From NCBI RefSeq assembly GCF_002208135.1, contig NZ_CP021646.1:3874001-3938000 (forward strand): a DNA stretch of 64,000 bases, written 5' to 3'. This DNA is from Pseudoalteromonas piscicida. GTDB lineage: Bacteria; Pseudomonadota; Gammaproteobacteria; Enterobacterales; Alteromonadaceae. How positions within the stretch are numbered: position 1 is the first letter of the stretch; the number at the start of each line of letters is the position of its first letter. The notes below the pieces were generated by a model that saw nothing but the letters and a program-made list of their open reading frames with translations, searched no databases and was not told the origin of the DNA. Positions 1 through 8,940 of this stretch are shown in pieces. A program made the position numbers and the translations under genes.

Positions 1-1855
1 CAGTGGTGACTAGAATATTTGGATAGGCTTTGGCTTCAATATTGTCATACGGCGAATACGCTAAAATATTCTGGTAGTCCGCTTCATTATTCGGATTACC
101 CCATTCATCATACTCGTTGGTGGTCAATGGGATTGACTCATCCAACATGGTAGTTAACACATCCAAGAAAGGCACATGGCAGCCTAACCCTAAATAAAGC
201 TCTGGAGCTTGGTTTGCAATTGCGCCCATTAACAGGCCACCTGCACTTCCACCTGATGCAAACACTTTTTCTCTATGCCCGTAGCCTAGCTCAACCAAGG
301 CCTTGGTAACATCAATAAAGTCGTTGAAGGTATTTTGCTTGTGGGCTTTTTTTCCTTGCTCATACCATTCACGACCGAGCATCTCAGAACCACGAATATG
401 GGCAATCGCGTATACAAATCCTCTATCTAACAGGCTTAGAATTTGGCTAGAGAAGTTAGGGTCGATAGTAATACCATAAGAGCCATAGCCATACTGCAAT
501 AATGGATTGCTACCGTCTTGGTTAAACTTATCTTTGCGATACACCAAAGATACTGGGACTTTAACGCCATCTCTTGCGGTAATATGCAAACGTTCAGAGT
601 GATAATATTCCGGTTTAAAATCACCTAACACTTGTTGTTGCTTTTTAAGCGTTTTCTTACCGGTGGTTAAGTCACAATCGTACACCGAGCTAGGAGTTGT
701 CATACTCGAATAGTGAATACGAATATTACTTGAACTCGGCTCAGGGTTATTTCCTACCGTGGCAAAATAACAAGCATCATCAAATCCAAGGTGATAGCTC
801 TGCCCTTGATAATCATGAACAACAAAGCGGATCTGCCCTTGTTCACGCTCAGTCAGTACAAAGTGACTATTGAACAGCTCCAAGCCTTCTAATAGTACAT
901 GGTCACGGTGAGCAACCAACTCTTCCCATTGCTCAACATCACCGACGGTTGCCGCTGTTGCACGCATTAAACGGAAATTTTTAGCATTCTTATTACTAAG
1001 GATGTAAAAGAACTCTCCCATTTTTTCAAGACCATATTCATGGCCAATTTCTCTTGGAATAAGGGCGCTAAACTCACCGCAAGGATCGTTTGCATCGAGT
1101 ATTAACTGATCACTCGTTTCCGTCGCAGCCAAATAAATAAAAATAGCGCTTTCATCACGGCTTTTACCCAACCCCATATAAAATTGGCGATCTTGCTCTT
1201 CAAACACCAAAATATCATCGCTTTGTGGTGTTCCTAACACATGGCGATACACTTGGAAGCCGAGCAACGTTTGCTCGTCTTTTTTGACATAAAAGACGGT
1301 TTTATTGTCGTTCGCCCAAATTACCTGACCTTCCGTGTTATACAGCACGTCTTGTAGTAATGTGTTGGTATTTAAATCAAGAAACTTGATGGTATAAATT
1401 CGACGCCCGTCGGTATCTTCACTATAGGCAAGCAGCTGCTCATCTGGGCTTACGGTAATATCACCGATGTCATAAAACTCGTTACCAGCGGCTAACTGAT
1501 TAATATCTAAAAGAAGTTTTTTATCCGACAAGTCTTCTTGTGATGCGCGATAATACTTAGCATATTCCTCATCACCACTGACTTCACTTACATACCAATA
1601 GTTGCCATCTTTTGCGGGCACTGAGCTATCGTCTTTTACGATACGGCCTTTCATTTCTTCAAACAGCTGGGTTTGCAGCGCTTGGTGAGGCGCCATTTGC
1701 GCTTCACAGTAATCATTCTCTGCTTTGAGGTGTGCCAACACATCAGCATTTTTACGCTCGTCATCACGCATCCAGTAGTAGTTGTCGATACGCTCATGAT
1801 TATGGTGCAGCAAGGATTTCGGCTGCTTTTTGGCTAGCGGTTGAGTTTTTTCCAT
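1..1855 (-). CDS. ptrB: Oligopeptidase B, C-terminus cut off by window edge
   Basis: This is a cytoplasmic prolyl-oligopeptidase-family (S9A) serine peptidase that cleaves short peptides after Arg or Lys. About 618 residues are visible. The N-terminus has the family signature YYWMRDDER near residue 26. A seven-bladed propeller region follows, then the alpha/beta hydrolase domain with the nucleophile motif GGSAGG (Ser near residue 537). The catalytic Asp and His lie beyond the left edge. I chose the ATG at 1853-1855. In-frame GTG and TTG codons directly precede it, and an AGGA lies about 7 bases before the TTG, so translation could start two codons earlier. The family is recognised with high confidence. 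Confidence 0.95.
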   Translation of the reverse strand, partial: MEKTQPLAKKQPKSLLHHNHERIDNYYWMRDDERKNADVLAHLKAENDYCEAQMAPHQALQTQLFEEMKGRIVKDDSSVPAKDGNYWYVSEVSGDEEYAKYYRASQEDLSDKKLLLDINQLAAGNEFYDIGDITVSPDEQLLAYSEDTDGRRIYTIKFLDLNTNTLLQDVLYNTEGQVIWANDNKTVFYVKKDEQTLLGFQVYRHVLGTPQSDDILVFEEQDRQFYMGLGKSRDESAIFIYLAATETSDQLILDANDPCGEFSALIPREIGHEYGLEKMGEFFYILSNKNAKNFRLMRATAATVGDVEQWEELVAHRDHVLLEGLELFNSHFVLTEREQGQIRFVVHDYQGQSYHLGFDDACYFATVGNNPEPSSSNIRIHYSSMTTPSSVYDCDLTTGKKTLKKQQQVLGDFKPEYYHSERLHITARDGVKVPVSLVYRKDKFNQDGSNPLLQYGYGSYGITIDPNFSSQILSLLDRGFVYAIAHIRGSEMLGREWYEQGKKAHKQNTFNDFIDVTKALVELGYGHREKVFASGGSAGGLLMGAIANQAPELYLGLGCHVPFLDVLTTMLDESIPLTTNEYDEWGNPNNEADYQNILAYSPYDNIEAKAYPNILVTT

Positions 1856-1923
1856 CACCAAGTTGTCATCCTAAATTCGTTATTTTTCACCAGTGTATCA
1901 TGATTCAAGTGCCATACCAGCGC

Positions 1924-1959
1924 GCAAAGAAAAAGGCCGAGCATCACTGCGCGGCCTTT
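1924..1959 (-). terminator. Rho-independent terminator of the RND operon
   Basis: The stem AAAGGCCG/CGGCCTTT (1932-1939 with 1952-1959) is followed on the minus strand by TTCTTT. It lies 27 bases after the stop codon of the RND permease. Confidence 0.75.
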
Positions 1960-1985
1960 ATATTATTGAGTGTAAACGGGAGTTT

Positions 1986-4900
1986 CTAAACTTCCGCTTC
2001 CTCTAGTTGGTTATCGTCAGATTTAGGCTTGCGTCTGATCTTCGCTTTTAAGCGTGAACCCGCACCCTGCACATCCGTTAAGATGATGTATAGAGCCGGC
2101 ACTAATACAAGCGTGATAAGCGTTGCGAATAGCACTGCAAACCCAAGTGATACCGCCATCGGAATAACAAACCTTGCTTGTAGACTGGTTTCAAAGATGA
2201 TTGGCATTACACCGGCAAACGTCGTGATAGAGGTTAGCGTGATTGCCCTAAAGCGTGCACAACCCGCTTCAATAACCGCCTCTTTAAGCTTAACGCCCTC
2301 AGCACGTGCTTGGTTGATATAGTCCGTCATTACCAGGGAGTCGTTGATCACAACCCCAGCTGCTGCAACTAGACCAAACATAGACATGGTACTCATATCT
2401 AAACCAAATATTAAGTGGCCCCACAAAGCACCTACTAAGCTAAACGGGATCACCGACATTACGATTAGCGGTTGCGCGTAACTCTTAAGCGGCACAGCCA
2501 ATAGGATATAAACCATCAACATACCAGCGGCAAAGAATAAGATCTGTTCACTGGTTTGCGCTTGACGCTCTTCCACCGTGCCACTCAGCTTAGTTTTTAC
2601 GCCAGGGAACTGCTTAAGTAGCTCAGGTAAGATGTTCTCTTCGATATTCTTAACCACGGCATCAGGCTCAATTAGCTCTTCATCAATGCTGCCGTAAACA
2701 TATACCGTTCTAAAGCCATCTTCACGACGAATATAATTGATACCCGGCTTCTCGGTAAACTCAACAACATCGCCTAACATCACTTCTTTGCCTTTTGGCG
2801 TTGTGATAATAGTACGCTTAAGTGAAGCCAAAGCTTTACGGTCAAGTTCGGGATAACGCACCATCACTTTGATCTCTTCGCCATCACGAATAACACGCTG
2901 TGCTTCGCCACCGTAGAAGCTATTACCAACCTGAATCGCAACATCAGCAAGTTGCAAGCCAAGCTCATAAGCCACTGGCTTAAGCGCGATCTGCATTTCT
3001 TTACTCGCAGGATCAATACTCGAGCTGATATCAAATAGCCCAGGTTGCTGCTGCAACATAGAAATAAGCTGTCTGCCCGCCGCATTGAGGGTCTCGATAT
3101 CAGAGCCTAGCAAGCGATAACCAAATTCACCCTCACCACCACTTTGATCGCCAACACTGTCATACACAATGATTGACTTCACTGCAGTGATCTCTGGCAT
3201 TGCCTCGCGCCAACGGCGCGCCAGTTCAAAAGCGGTAAATGGTCTTTGCTCTTCGTCAACTAACGTCGATAACACTGAGCCCTTAGTACGGCTTTGGTTC
3301 CAAGAATATACATCCTTAATCATGCCTTGACCGAACTCTTGGGCAATCTCCTTATCAACATTGCGTACCATCAACTCTATAGACTGCATTGCTGCAATGG
3401 TCTGCTCGTCTGATACGTTGTCGTTCATGGTAATTTCGATCTTTGGATAATCCTCTGGCACTTTCGGGAATGGAATAAAGCGCACTAAATTCGAAGTCAC
3501 CAAGCTAAAGCTAAATACCAACATCGCCACAAAAGTTAATAATACGGTCCAGCGCCAGTCAACACAGCGCTGAATAAAGCGTCTGTATGGTCCGTTCACA
3601 AAAGCGAAGAATTTCTTGTTAAATGCAGCTCGGCGACTGTTTGGACGCAGTGGTTTAATCTTAGTATGAGCAATGTGCGCTGGTAAAATCCATTTGGATT
3701 CAATCAAACTGAATACCAAACATAGAATAATAACGCCCGAGATTGACTTAAAGAATGCACTTTCAGGACCAGATGAGAACATCATGGGTGCAAACACAGC
3801 AATGGTTGTTAGTACACCGAAGGTTGCTGGCGTTGCAACACGCTTAGCGCCGATCACCACATTCTTAACGCTATGGCCTTTGCGTTCAATTTCGGAGTAG
3901 GCGGATTCCCCTATAACGATGGCGTCATCCACCACAATACCAAGCACCATGATAAAAGCGAACAGCGATACAATATTAATGCTGATCCCAAGTGCTGGCA
4001 TAAATAGAAACGCACCAAGGAAACACACTGGCAAGCCAATCATTACCCATAGCGCTAATTTGAAGCGGAGGAAAATAGTCAGCATGATCGCAACGAGTAA
4101 CGCACCCTGTAACATATTGCTCTTCATCATCTCGAGTCGAGCGTTCAGGTAATACGTCATATCAACGATTGGTTCCAATCTCAAGCCTGCGGGTAATTTA
4201 GCGTTTTTCTCTTCGATATATTTATGTACCGCTTGAGCGATTGGGATCATGTTCTGATCTTTGGTCGCTTTAACCGACAGAAATACCGCATTTTCACCAT
4301 TCAAACGGAAGTAATATTCCCCTTCGGTTAGGCCATCTTTAATTTCTGCGATGTCTTGAAGGTAAACCTTTGCACCGTTATCACCGACTTTAACAGGGAT
4401 ATTTCTAAATTCATTACCACGGTACATTTGGTTTTCAACACGCACCGCGATGATGCCGGATTCGGTCCTGATTTGACCTGCTGAAATGTTGGTCGAATAA
4501 CGTCTAATTGCGCTACTTACATCACTAATAGTTAGGTTGTAACGGCGCAAAGCGTCTGGGTCAACTTCAATACCAATTTCGTAATTAGGAGTGGAACGAT
4601 CAACCAGTGAAATTGTTGAAATTTCTAGTAATTCATCCTCAATTTCTTTGGCTATTGGCTTGAGTGCATTTAGCGGTAGATTACCAGCCAGCGCAATGTT
4701 CACTACGTCTTGACGAAATTCTATAAGCTGAACTTGGACAGGCTCCATGGACGCTGGGAAGGTCGCGATACTATTCACACGCGAGCGGATTTTATCTTCT
4801 ACTGCCGTTAAGTCTTCATCTTTATAGATTTCAAGTTGCGCACTCCCGCTGCCTCTAGCGGCGCGGTAAACCCCTTTTTTGATTTCTGTAACGTCTTTCA

Positions 4901-5138
4901 AAGCTTCTTCAATTTTGATCAAGATCCCCTCTTCAATTTCTTGAGGAGACGCGCCTGGATAAACGGCTGACACCGTCACATAATTGATTTCAAAGTTTGG
5001 AAACATTTGCCTTTGGATGGTCATATAACTGATAAAACCCATTATCAGTATGAAGACCATCAACAAGTTCGCGGCTACCGTATTATTCGCAAAATAGGCG
5101 ATAATACCGCGCTGCGATGTTTTTTCTATATCACTCAT
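1986..5138 (-). CDS. RND efflux transporter permease (HAE1/AcrB-like)
   Basis: This 1050-residue inner-membrane pump is the usual length for the family and should drive proton-coupled export of drugs or other hydrophobic compounds. One membrane helix near residues 22-40 is followed by the large periplasmic porter domain. The TM4 acidic pair is present in GIVVDDAIVIGE near residue 402, and the second half repeats the fold. At the TM10 position where AcrB has its essential Lys, this protein reads AGVVINDSLV, so that Lys is missing, as in some divergent HAE1 subgroups. The gene follows its adaptor gene by 15 bases, so the two form an operon. No outer-membrane TolC-like gene is nearby, so a distant partner is likely. 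The substrate cannot be told from sequence. Confidence 0.95.
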   Translation of the reverse strand: MSDIEKTSQRGIIAYFANNTVAANLLMVFILIMGFISYMTIQRQMFPNFEINYVTVSAVYPGASPQEIEEGILIKIEEALKDVTEIKKGVYRAARGSGSAQLEIYKDEDLTAVEDKIRSRVNSIATFPASMEPVQVQLIEFRQDVVNIALAGNLPLNALKPIAKEIEDELLEISTISLVDRSTPNYEIGIEVDPDALRRYNLTISDVSSAIRRYSTNISAGQIRTESGIIAVRVENQMYRGNEFRNIPVKVGDNGAKVYLQDIAEIKDGLTEGEYYFRLNGENAVFLSVKATKDQNMIPIAQAVHKYIEEKNAKLPAGLRLEPIVDMTYYLNARLEMMKSNMLQGALLVAIMLTIFLRFKLALWVMIGLPVCFLGAFLFMPALGISINIVSLFAFIMVLGIVVDDAIVIGESAYSEIERKGHSVKNVVIGAKRVATPATFGVLTTIAVFAPMMFSSGPESAFFKSISGVIILCLVFSLIESKWILPAHIAHTKIKPLRPNSRRAAFNKKFFAFVNGPYRRFIQRCVDWRWTVLLTFVAMLVFSFSLVTSNLVRFIPFPKVPEDYPKIEITMNDNVSDEQTIAAMQSIELMVRNVDKEIAQEFGQGMIKDVYSWNQSRTKGSVLSTLVDEEQRPFTAFELARRWREAMPEITAVKSIIVYDSVGDQSGGEGEFGYRLLGSDIETLNAAGRQLISMLQQQPGLFDISSSIDPASKEMQIALKPVAYELGLQLADVAIQVGNSFYGGEAQRVIRDGEEIKVMVRYPELDRKALASLKRTIITTPKGKEVMLGDVVEFTEKPGINYIRREDGFRTVYVYGSIDEELIEPDAVVKNIEENILPELLKQFPGVKTKLSGTVEERQAQTSEQILFFAAGMLMVYILLAVPLKSYAQPLIVMSVIPFSLVGALWGHLIFGLDMSTMSMFGLVAAAGVVINDSLVMTDYINQARAEGVKLKEAVIEAGCARFRAITLTSITTFAGVMPIIFETSLQARFVIPMAVSLGFAVLFATLITLVLVPALYIILTDVQGAGSRLKAKIRRKPKSDDNQLEEAEV

Positions 5139-5153
5139 GGTCGCTCCTTGCTG

Positions 5154-6320
5154 TTACAGCTTTTCCGGCTGACTACTAGGCTTTGATGACGAATCCGTGC
5201 CAGCAACTTTAACTTCCATGCCTTTTTGTGGATATTCAGGTGGTGTCATGACCACTTTATCGCGACTTGTGATGCCATCTCCGATTAAGAAGAACTCGCC
5301 TTCTTCGCGGATCACTTGCACTTTTCGTGGCTCAAGCTGGTTATCTTGATTCAACAACCAAACCGACTGATTATTCACAATATCTTGAGGTAGGCGGTAG
5401 ATTTGCTTTAACGTTTTACCTGCGAAGCTAACCTGTACATAGGTACCGTATTTTATCGCTGGCTGGCGCGTTGTGAGGCCGTAAGGGTCGGTAATACGTA
5501 CCACCAAGTTGTTCATACGAGTTTGCTGGTCAACAGTCCCTAAGTCTCTATCAATCACTGCTTCACGCGTAAAAGCATTGACACCGCGCTGATAAACTGT
5601 GGCAGCAAGGCCTGACACTCGCTCGGGTAAAAACACAGAATCAAAACCCGCGATAGGAATAATCACCTCCGCAGTTTCGATATTATTGATAGTACCAACT
5701 GAGCTACCCATGGAAACGAACTGGCCAAGACCAACGTCTTTTTTCACCACTAGCGCGTTGTAAGGCGCGATAACCTCGCAGTTTTCTAGGTCTCGCTTTG
5801 CACGCTGTAGCGCCGCTTTGGCAGATTTAACTGAGGCTTTGGCACTCATGACTTGCGGTTTACGTAAAAATAGGTCGGTATGCTTTTTATTTGGAAATCT
5901 TCTTGCTTCATCGGCAGCTACGTCGGCTTGTGCTTGCTCTTCGATAAGCTGCGCCTGTGCTCTGGCAAGTTCTGCTTCTGCTTGTAGCAACGCGGCTTCG
6001 TAATTATCTTGCTCAATGCGCAGTAACACTTCGCCTTTTTGTACCACACCACCTTCAACAAAGTTAGGGTGCCAGTATTCAACTTCGCCCGATACTTGAA
6101 TAGAAAGTTGCGTACTTTCTAGCGGTTTTACTTCGCCATAACTTTGGATCACCACTTGGTGATCTTGTGCAGCGAGAGTTTCAACTTCAACAACAGGACG
6201 AGAATCGACTTCTTGCTTCTCAGGTTCACTCTTAGCAACGGCATTGACGAACATAAATCCGACAACACCCACTATAAGCACGGTAAAGGGTAGAATCCAT
6301 TTTAAAGTTTTAGCTTGCAT
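5154..6320 (-). CDS. RND efflux periplasmic adaptor (HlyD/AcrA family)
   Basis: This 388-residue membrane fusion protein should link the RND permease to an outer-membrane channel. An N-terminal hydrophobic segment (about residues 8-26) is followed by a charged linker. A split lipoyl/barrel-sandwich domain encloses an Ala/Glu/Arg-rich alpha-helical hairpin at about residues 108-180. Beta-barrel and membrane-proximal domains follow, and the tail is Ser-rich. It is the first gene of a two-gene operon. The start ATG at 6320 is immediately followed by a membrane anchor (MQAKTLKWILPFTVLIVG). The upstream gap 6321-6563 is AT-rich and probably holds the promoter, but I could not assign boxes there. 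Confidence 0.93.
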   Translation of the reverse strand: MQAKTLKWILPFTVLIVGVVGFMFVNAVAKSEPEKQEVDSRPVVEVETLAAQDHQVVIQSYGEVKPLESTQLSIQVSGEVEYWHPNFVEGGVVQKGEVLLRIEQDNYEAALLQAEAELARAQAQLIEEQAQADVAADEARRFPNKKHTDLFLRKPQVMSAKASVKSAKAALQRAKRDLENCEVIAPYNALVVKKDVGLGQFVSMGSSVGTINNIETAEVIIPIAGFDSVFLPERVSGLAATVYQRGVNAFTREAVIDRDLGTVDQQTRMNNLVVRITDPYGLTTRQPAIKYGTYVQVSFAGKTLKQIYRLPQDIVNNQSVWLLNQDNQLEPRKVQVIREEGEFFLIGDGITSRDKVVMTPPEYPQKGMEVKVAGTDSSSKPSSQPEKL

Positions 6321-6563
6321 AACAGTACCTATTGATAATTTCCTGACCGTATAGTACCAAGTTTAGCGCGTTCTCGGATGTGACATTTGTAAGAATCTGT
6401 TACACCTTTAGAACAACTTTTTATAACTATCGAAAAACAGTGGAAATTATAAAGTAATTTCAAATAATTAATCGTTAAAGTCTATGATATATAAGGATCT
6501 TTTTAAGTACGACTTTTGTGAGTTATATAACAATTTTTCCGGTTTTTTGTCACATTCATCGCC

Positions 6564-8939
6564 CTAGATCTGCTTTGTAACATGATGAAGCTCAAGCGCT
6601 AGAACAATACTGCCTACCAATACGACAGCGGCCAACAGATAGAGCCCAAGCTGCGCACTCAAGATGCCAAACGTGCTCGCCACAACTAAAGACAAGAAAA
6701 CAGCAATAACAACTGTAACTACCAGAAGATGAGCCCGACTCCAACACTGCTCAATAAGAATATCGCGTGCTTTAGCGCCAACTAAACGCTTGATATTAAA
6801 GACTGGCTCACTCAATATCGCAAGGTAGCCAAGCAGGCCATACATGCCAGCAATTACCTGTATTAACATCATCAGTGCGATCACCAGCCCAGCGACAAAA
6901 CTCAACCACGCTGTTTTGTTAAGCTCCTGCATACGCGATTTGATATCGACGAGTTTTAAGATAGATTGGCTTGGGTTTTGTTGTTTATATAAGGCGGTAA
7001 CCGTACGCAAGTCTAATTTCTCTCCTGCTTTGGCACGCACCAGTATATTTCCGCTAATAAAATTAAAAGGTAAATAGGCCAAGACTTGTGCCTGGGAGGC
7101 GTGACTAAAGGTATTTTCAACAATTCCCACAAGTGTAACTGGACGCTGATTTCTGTCATAGATAGTCATGCCGATGTCTGCAGCAGTCACACCAAGACGC
7201 TGGGCTAGAAGTTGGTTGAGCACCACCTTTCTTCTTGAACTATTGATAGCAAGGTCATCTTCCAAAAACCCGCCTCCAGCAATAAACCTTAGCCCTGAGG
7301 TTGCAAAGTAATTAGGTCCGCCGAGCTGCAAGTAAGCGACGACTGAATCGCTGCCATCATCACGTAAGCTGAGCGGCTCCAGAAATACAAACTCGTGGGG
7401 TAATACGCCAGCCAGAGCAGCACTCTCGACGCTTGGGTGCTGCCTAAGCGCCGACAAGTTTGTCATCGCTTGATTATATCTTGCTTGTGTAGCATCTGAG
7501 CTGCGGTCATAGTTGCTTTGCTGTAACTCAACAAAATAAAGGTCTTCCGAGTTAAAACCACTCGGCGTGTTTAGCTGCCCGCCAAAGTAACTCAACAACC
7601 AAAATGCAAAGCTCATGGTGACAATACCAACTCCCATTTGTAGTCCAAGTAAGGTTTGGCTTATCGGTTTTGGTAACTGTTTAACCTGGCCTTTCCCAGA
7701 GCCATTTAATTGACTGCGAATATCCTTAAATGACACTTGTGACATTGCCAATTTTGCAAACACCAGAGCACAGAGTTGAGCAAATCCAATGGCCAATAAG
7801 CAGCTCCACCAAGGCAGCTTCAGCCAAACCAAGTGCGCTAAGCTTTCCTTTGCCCAAAACTGCATCAACCAAACGCCACTATTCGCTATCCCTATGGCAA
7901 GTATTGAAGCAAGCAAAAAAACTAACCCGATATAACGCCACTGCTCGAACTCTAGATTGCCACGCTTCGCACCTAGTACAATCGCAAGCGCAAGCTGGTT
8001 TTGTTTGGCTTTAAAATCCAGCAAGTAGAGCGAAAATGCGTTCACTAAGGTAATGACAAGCAACCCAAAGCCTGCAAATGCTAACCATTGCGTCGTTGTT
8101 TTTAGCTGTCCTTTTAGTTTATCTACTAATGGCAACAACGAAAACCCGAGCGTAGCACTGCCAGATAGCGCCTGTTGTAATTGAGCTTGCTCAAACGCGG
8201 CTTGAAATTGTGCCTGTAAAAGCGTTAATTTTGCCTGCGCATTTTCTTGCTTTACGCGACCGACAAGAAATAAATCGCTTCTTACCGCCAAGTGGTCCAT
8301 ACCCGTAATACGGTTACCCATCATCAGCGCAAATGGCAAGAATACTTCACTCTTCCGGTTAGATTGATACAGTTGCGGCTCATACTCATCGCATGCAGCC
8401 ACTCCCACCACCATATAGCGGCGGTCATCAAGTTGAATGCTCTGTTCAATTATTTCTTTATCGGGAAAGTGTTGCTGCGCAAAGCACTCTGTCACAACCA
8501 CTTCACTTGGTGCATTACCAAGCGTGTTGCTTTGGGAAAACCATCGGCCTTTCTTCAAACCAATATTAAAGAGCGAAAAGAAATCATCACTGACGTAAGT
8601 CGTCTCAACCCTTGGTTCAACCACTGAACCGCGCAATAAGCTGTGGCTATAAAACACAGCAGAGGCTTTATCAAACAATTGTTCGTCTTGAGCAAGTTGC
8701 CAAGCAACAGGCGTGGAGATGGCATTTTCCATGATCACCTTGTGGTGTTCATCTAACATATTTCCTTGCAACCAAACGAGCTTATCACTTTGCGGATAAG
8801 GTAAAGGCTGATAAGCCTGCCATGATAAGCCAATACTCATTATTATAGCGGCAAACGCGCCGCTCAATAACACGACTAGCATCAGATTTAGCTTAAGCCT
8901 ATATCTAAAGCGTCTCAATAGCGTACGCCACAAAGTCAT
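6564..8939 (-). CDS. MacB-like ABC transporter permease, second copy
   Basis: This 791-residue FtsX/MacB-type permease has an N-terminal membrane helix (about 18-40) and a MacB periplasmic core domain. Three helices lie around 285-400. A second FtsX half begins near 430 (LLGLQMGVGIVTMSFAFWLL), and three C-terminal helices close the protein. Such double-FtsX permeases pair with a LolD/MacB-type ATPase and an HlyD adaptor for tripartite export or mechanotransmission. It is the last gene of a four-gene operon, one base after the preceding permease, to which it is a distant paralogue. The two may form a heterodimer. The substrate is unknown; antimicrobial peptides or lipids are possible by analogy only. 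Confidence 0.88.
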   Translation of the reverse strand: MTLWRTLLRRFRYRLKLNLMLVVLLSGAFAAIIMSIGLSWQAYQPLPYPQSDKLVWLQGNMLDEHHKVIMENAISTPVAWQLAQDEQLFDKASAVFYSHSLLRGSVVEPRVETTYVSDDFFSLFNIGLKKGRWFSQSNTLGNAPSEVVVTECFAQQHFPDKEIIEQSIQLDDRRYMVVGVAACDEYEPQLYQSNRKSEVFLPFALMMGNRITGMDHLAVRSDLFLVGRVKQENAQAKLTLLQAQFQAAFEQAQLQQALSGSATLGFSLLPLVDKLKGQLKTTTQWLAFAGFGLLVITLVNAFSLYLLDFKAKQNQLALAIVLGAKRGNLEFEQWRYIGLVFLLASILAIGIANSGVWLMQFWAKESLAHLVWLKLPWWSCLLAIGFAQLCALVFAKLAMSQVSFKDIRSQLNGSGKGQVKQLPKPISQTLLGLQMGVGIVTMSFAFWLLSYFGGQLNTPSGFNSEDLYFVELQQSNYDRSSDATQARYNQAMTNLSALRQHPSVESAALAGVLPHEFVFLEPLSLRDDGSDSVVAYLQLGGPNYFATSGLRFIAGGGFLEDDLAINSSRRKVVLNQLLAQRLGVTAADIGMTIYDRNQRPVTLVGIVENTFSHASQAQVLAYLPFNFISGNILVRAKAGEKLDLRTVTALYKQQNPSQSILKLVDIKSRMQELNKTAWLSFVAGLVIALMMLIQVIAGMYGLLGYLAILSEPVFNIKRLVGAKARDILIEQCWSRAHLLVVTVVIAVFLSLVVASTFGILSAQLGLYLLAAVVLVGSIVLALELHHVTKQI

Positions 8940-8940
8940 C

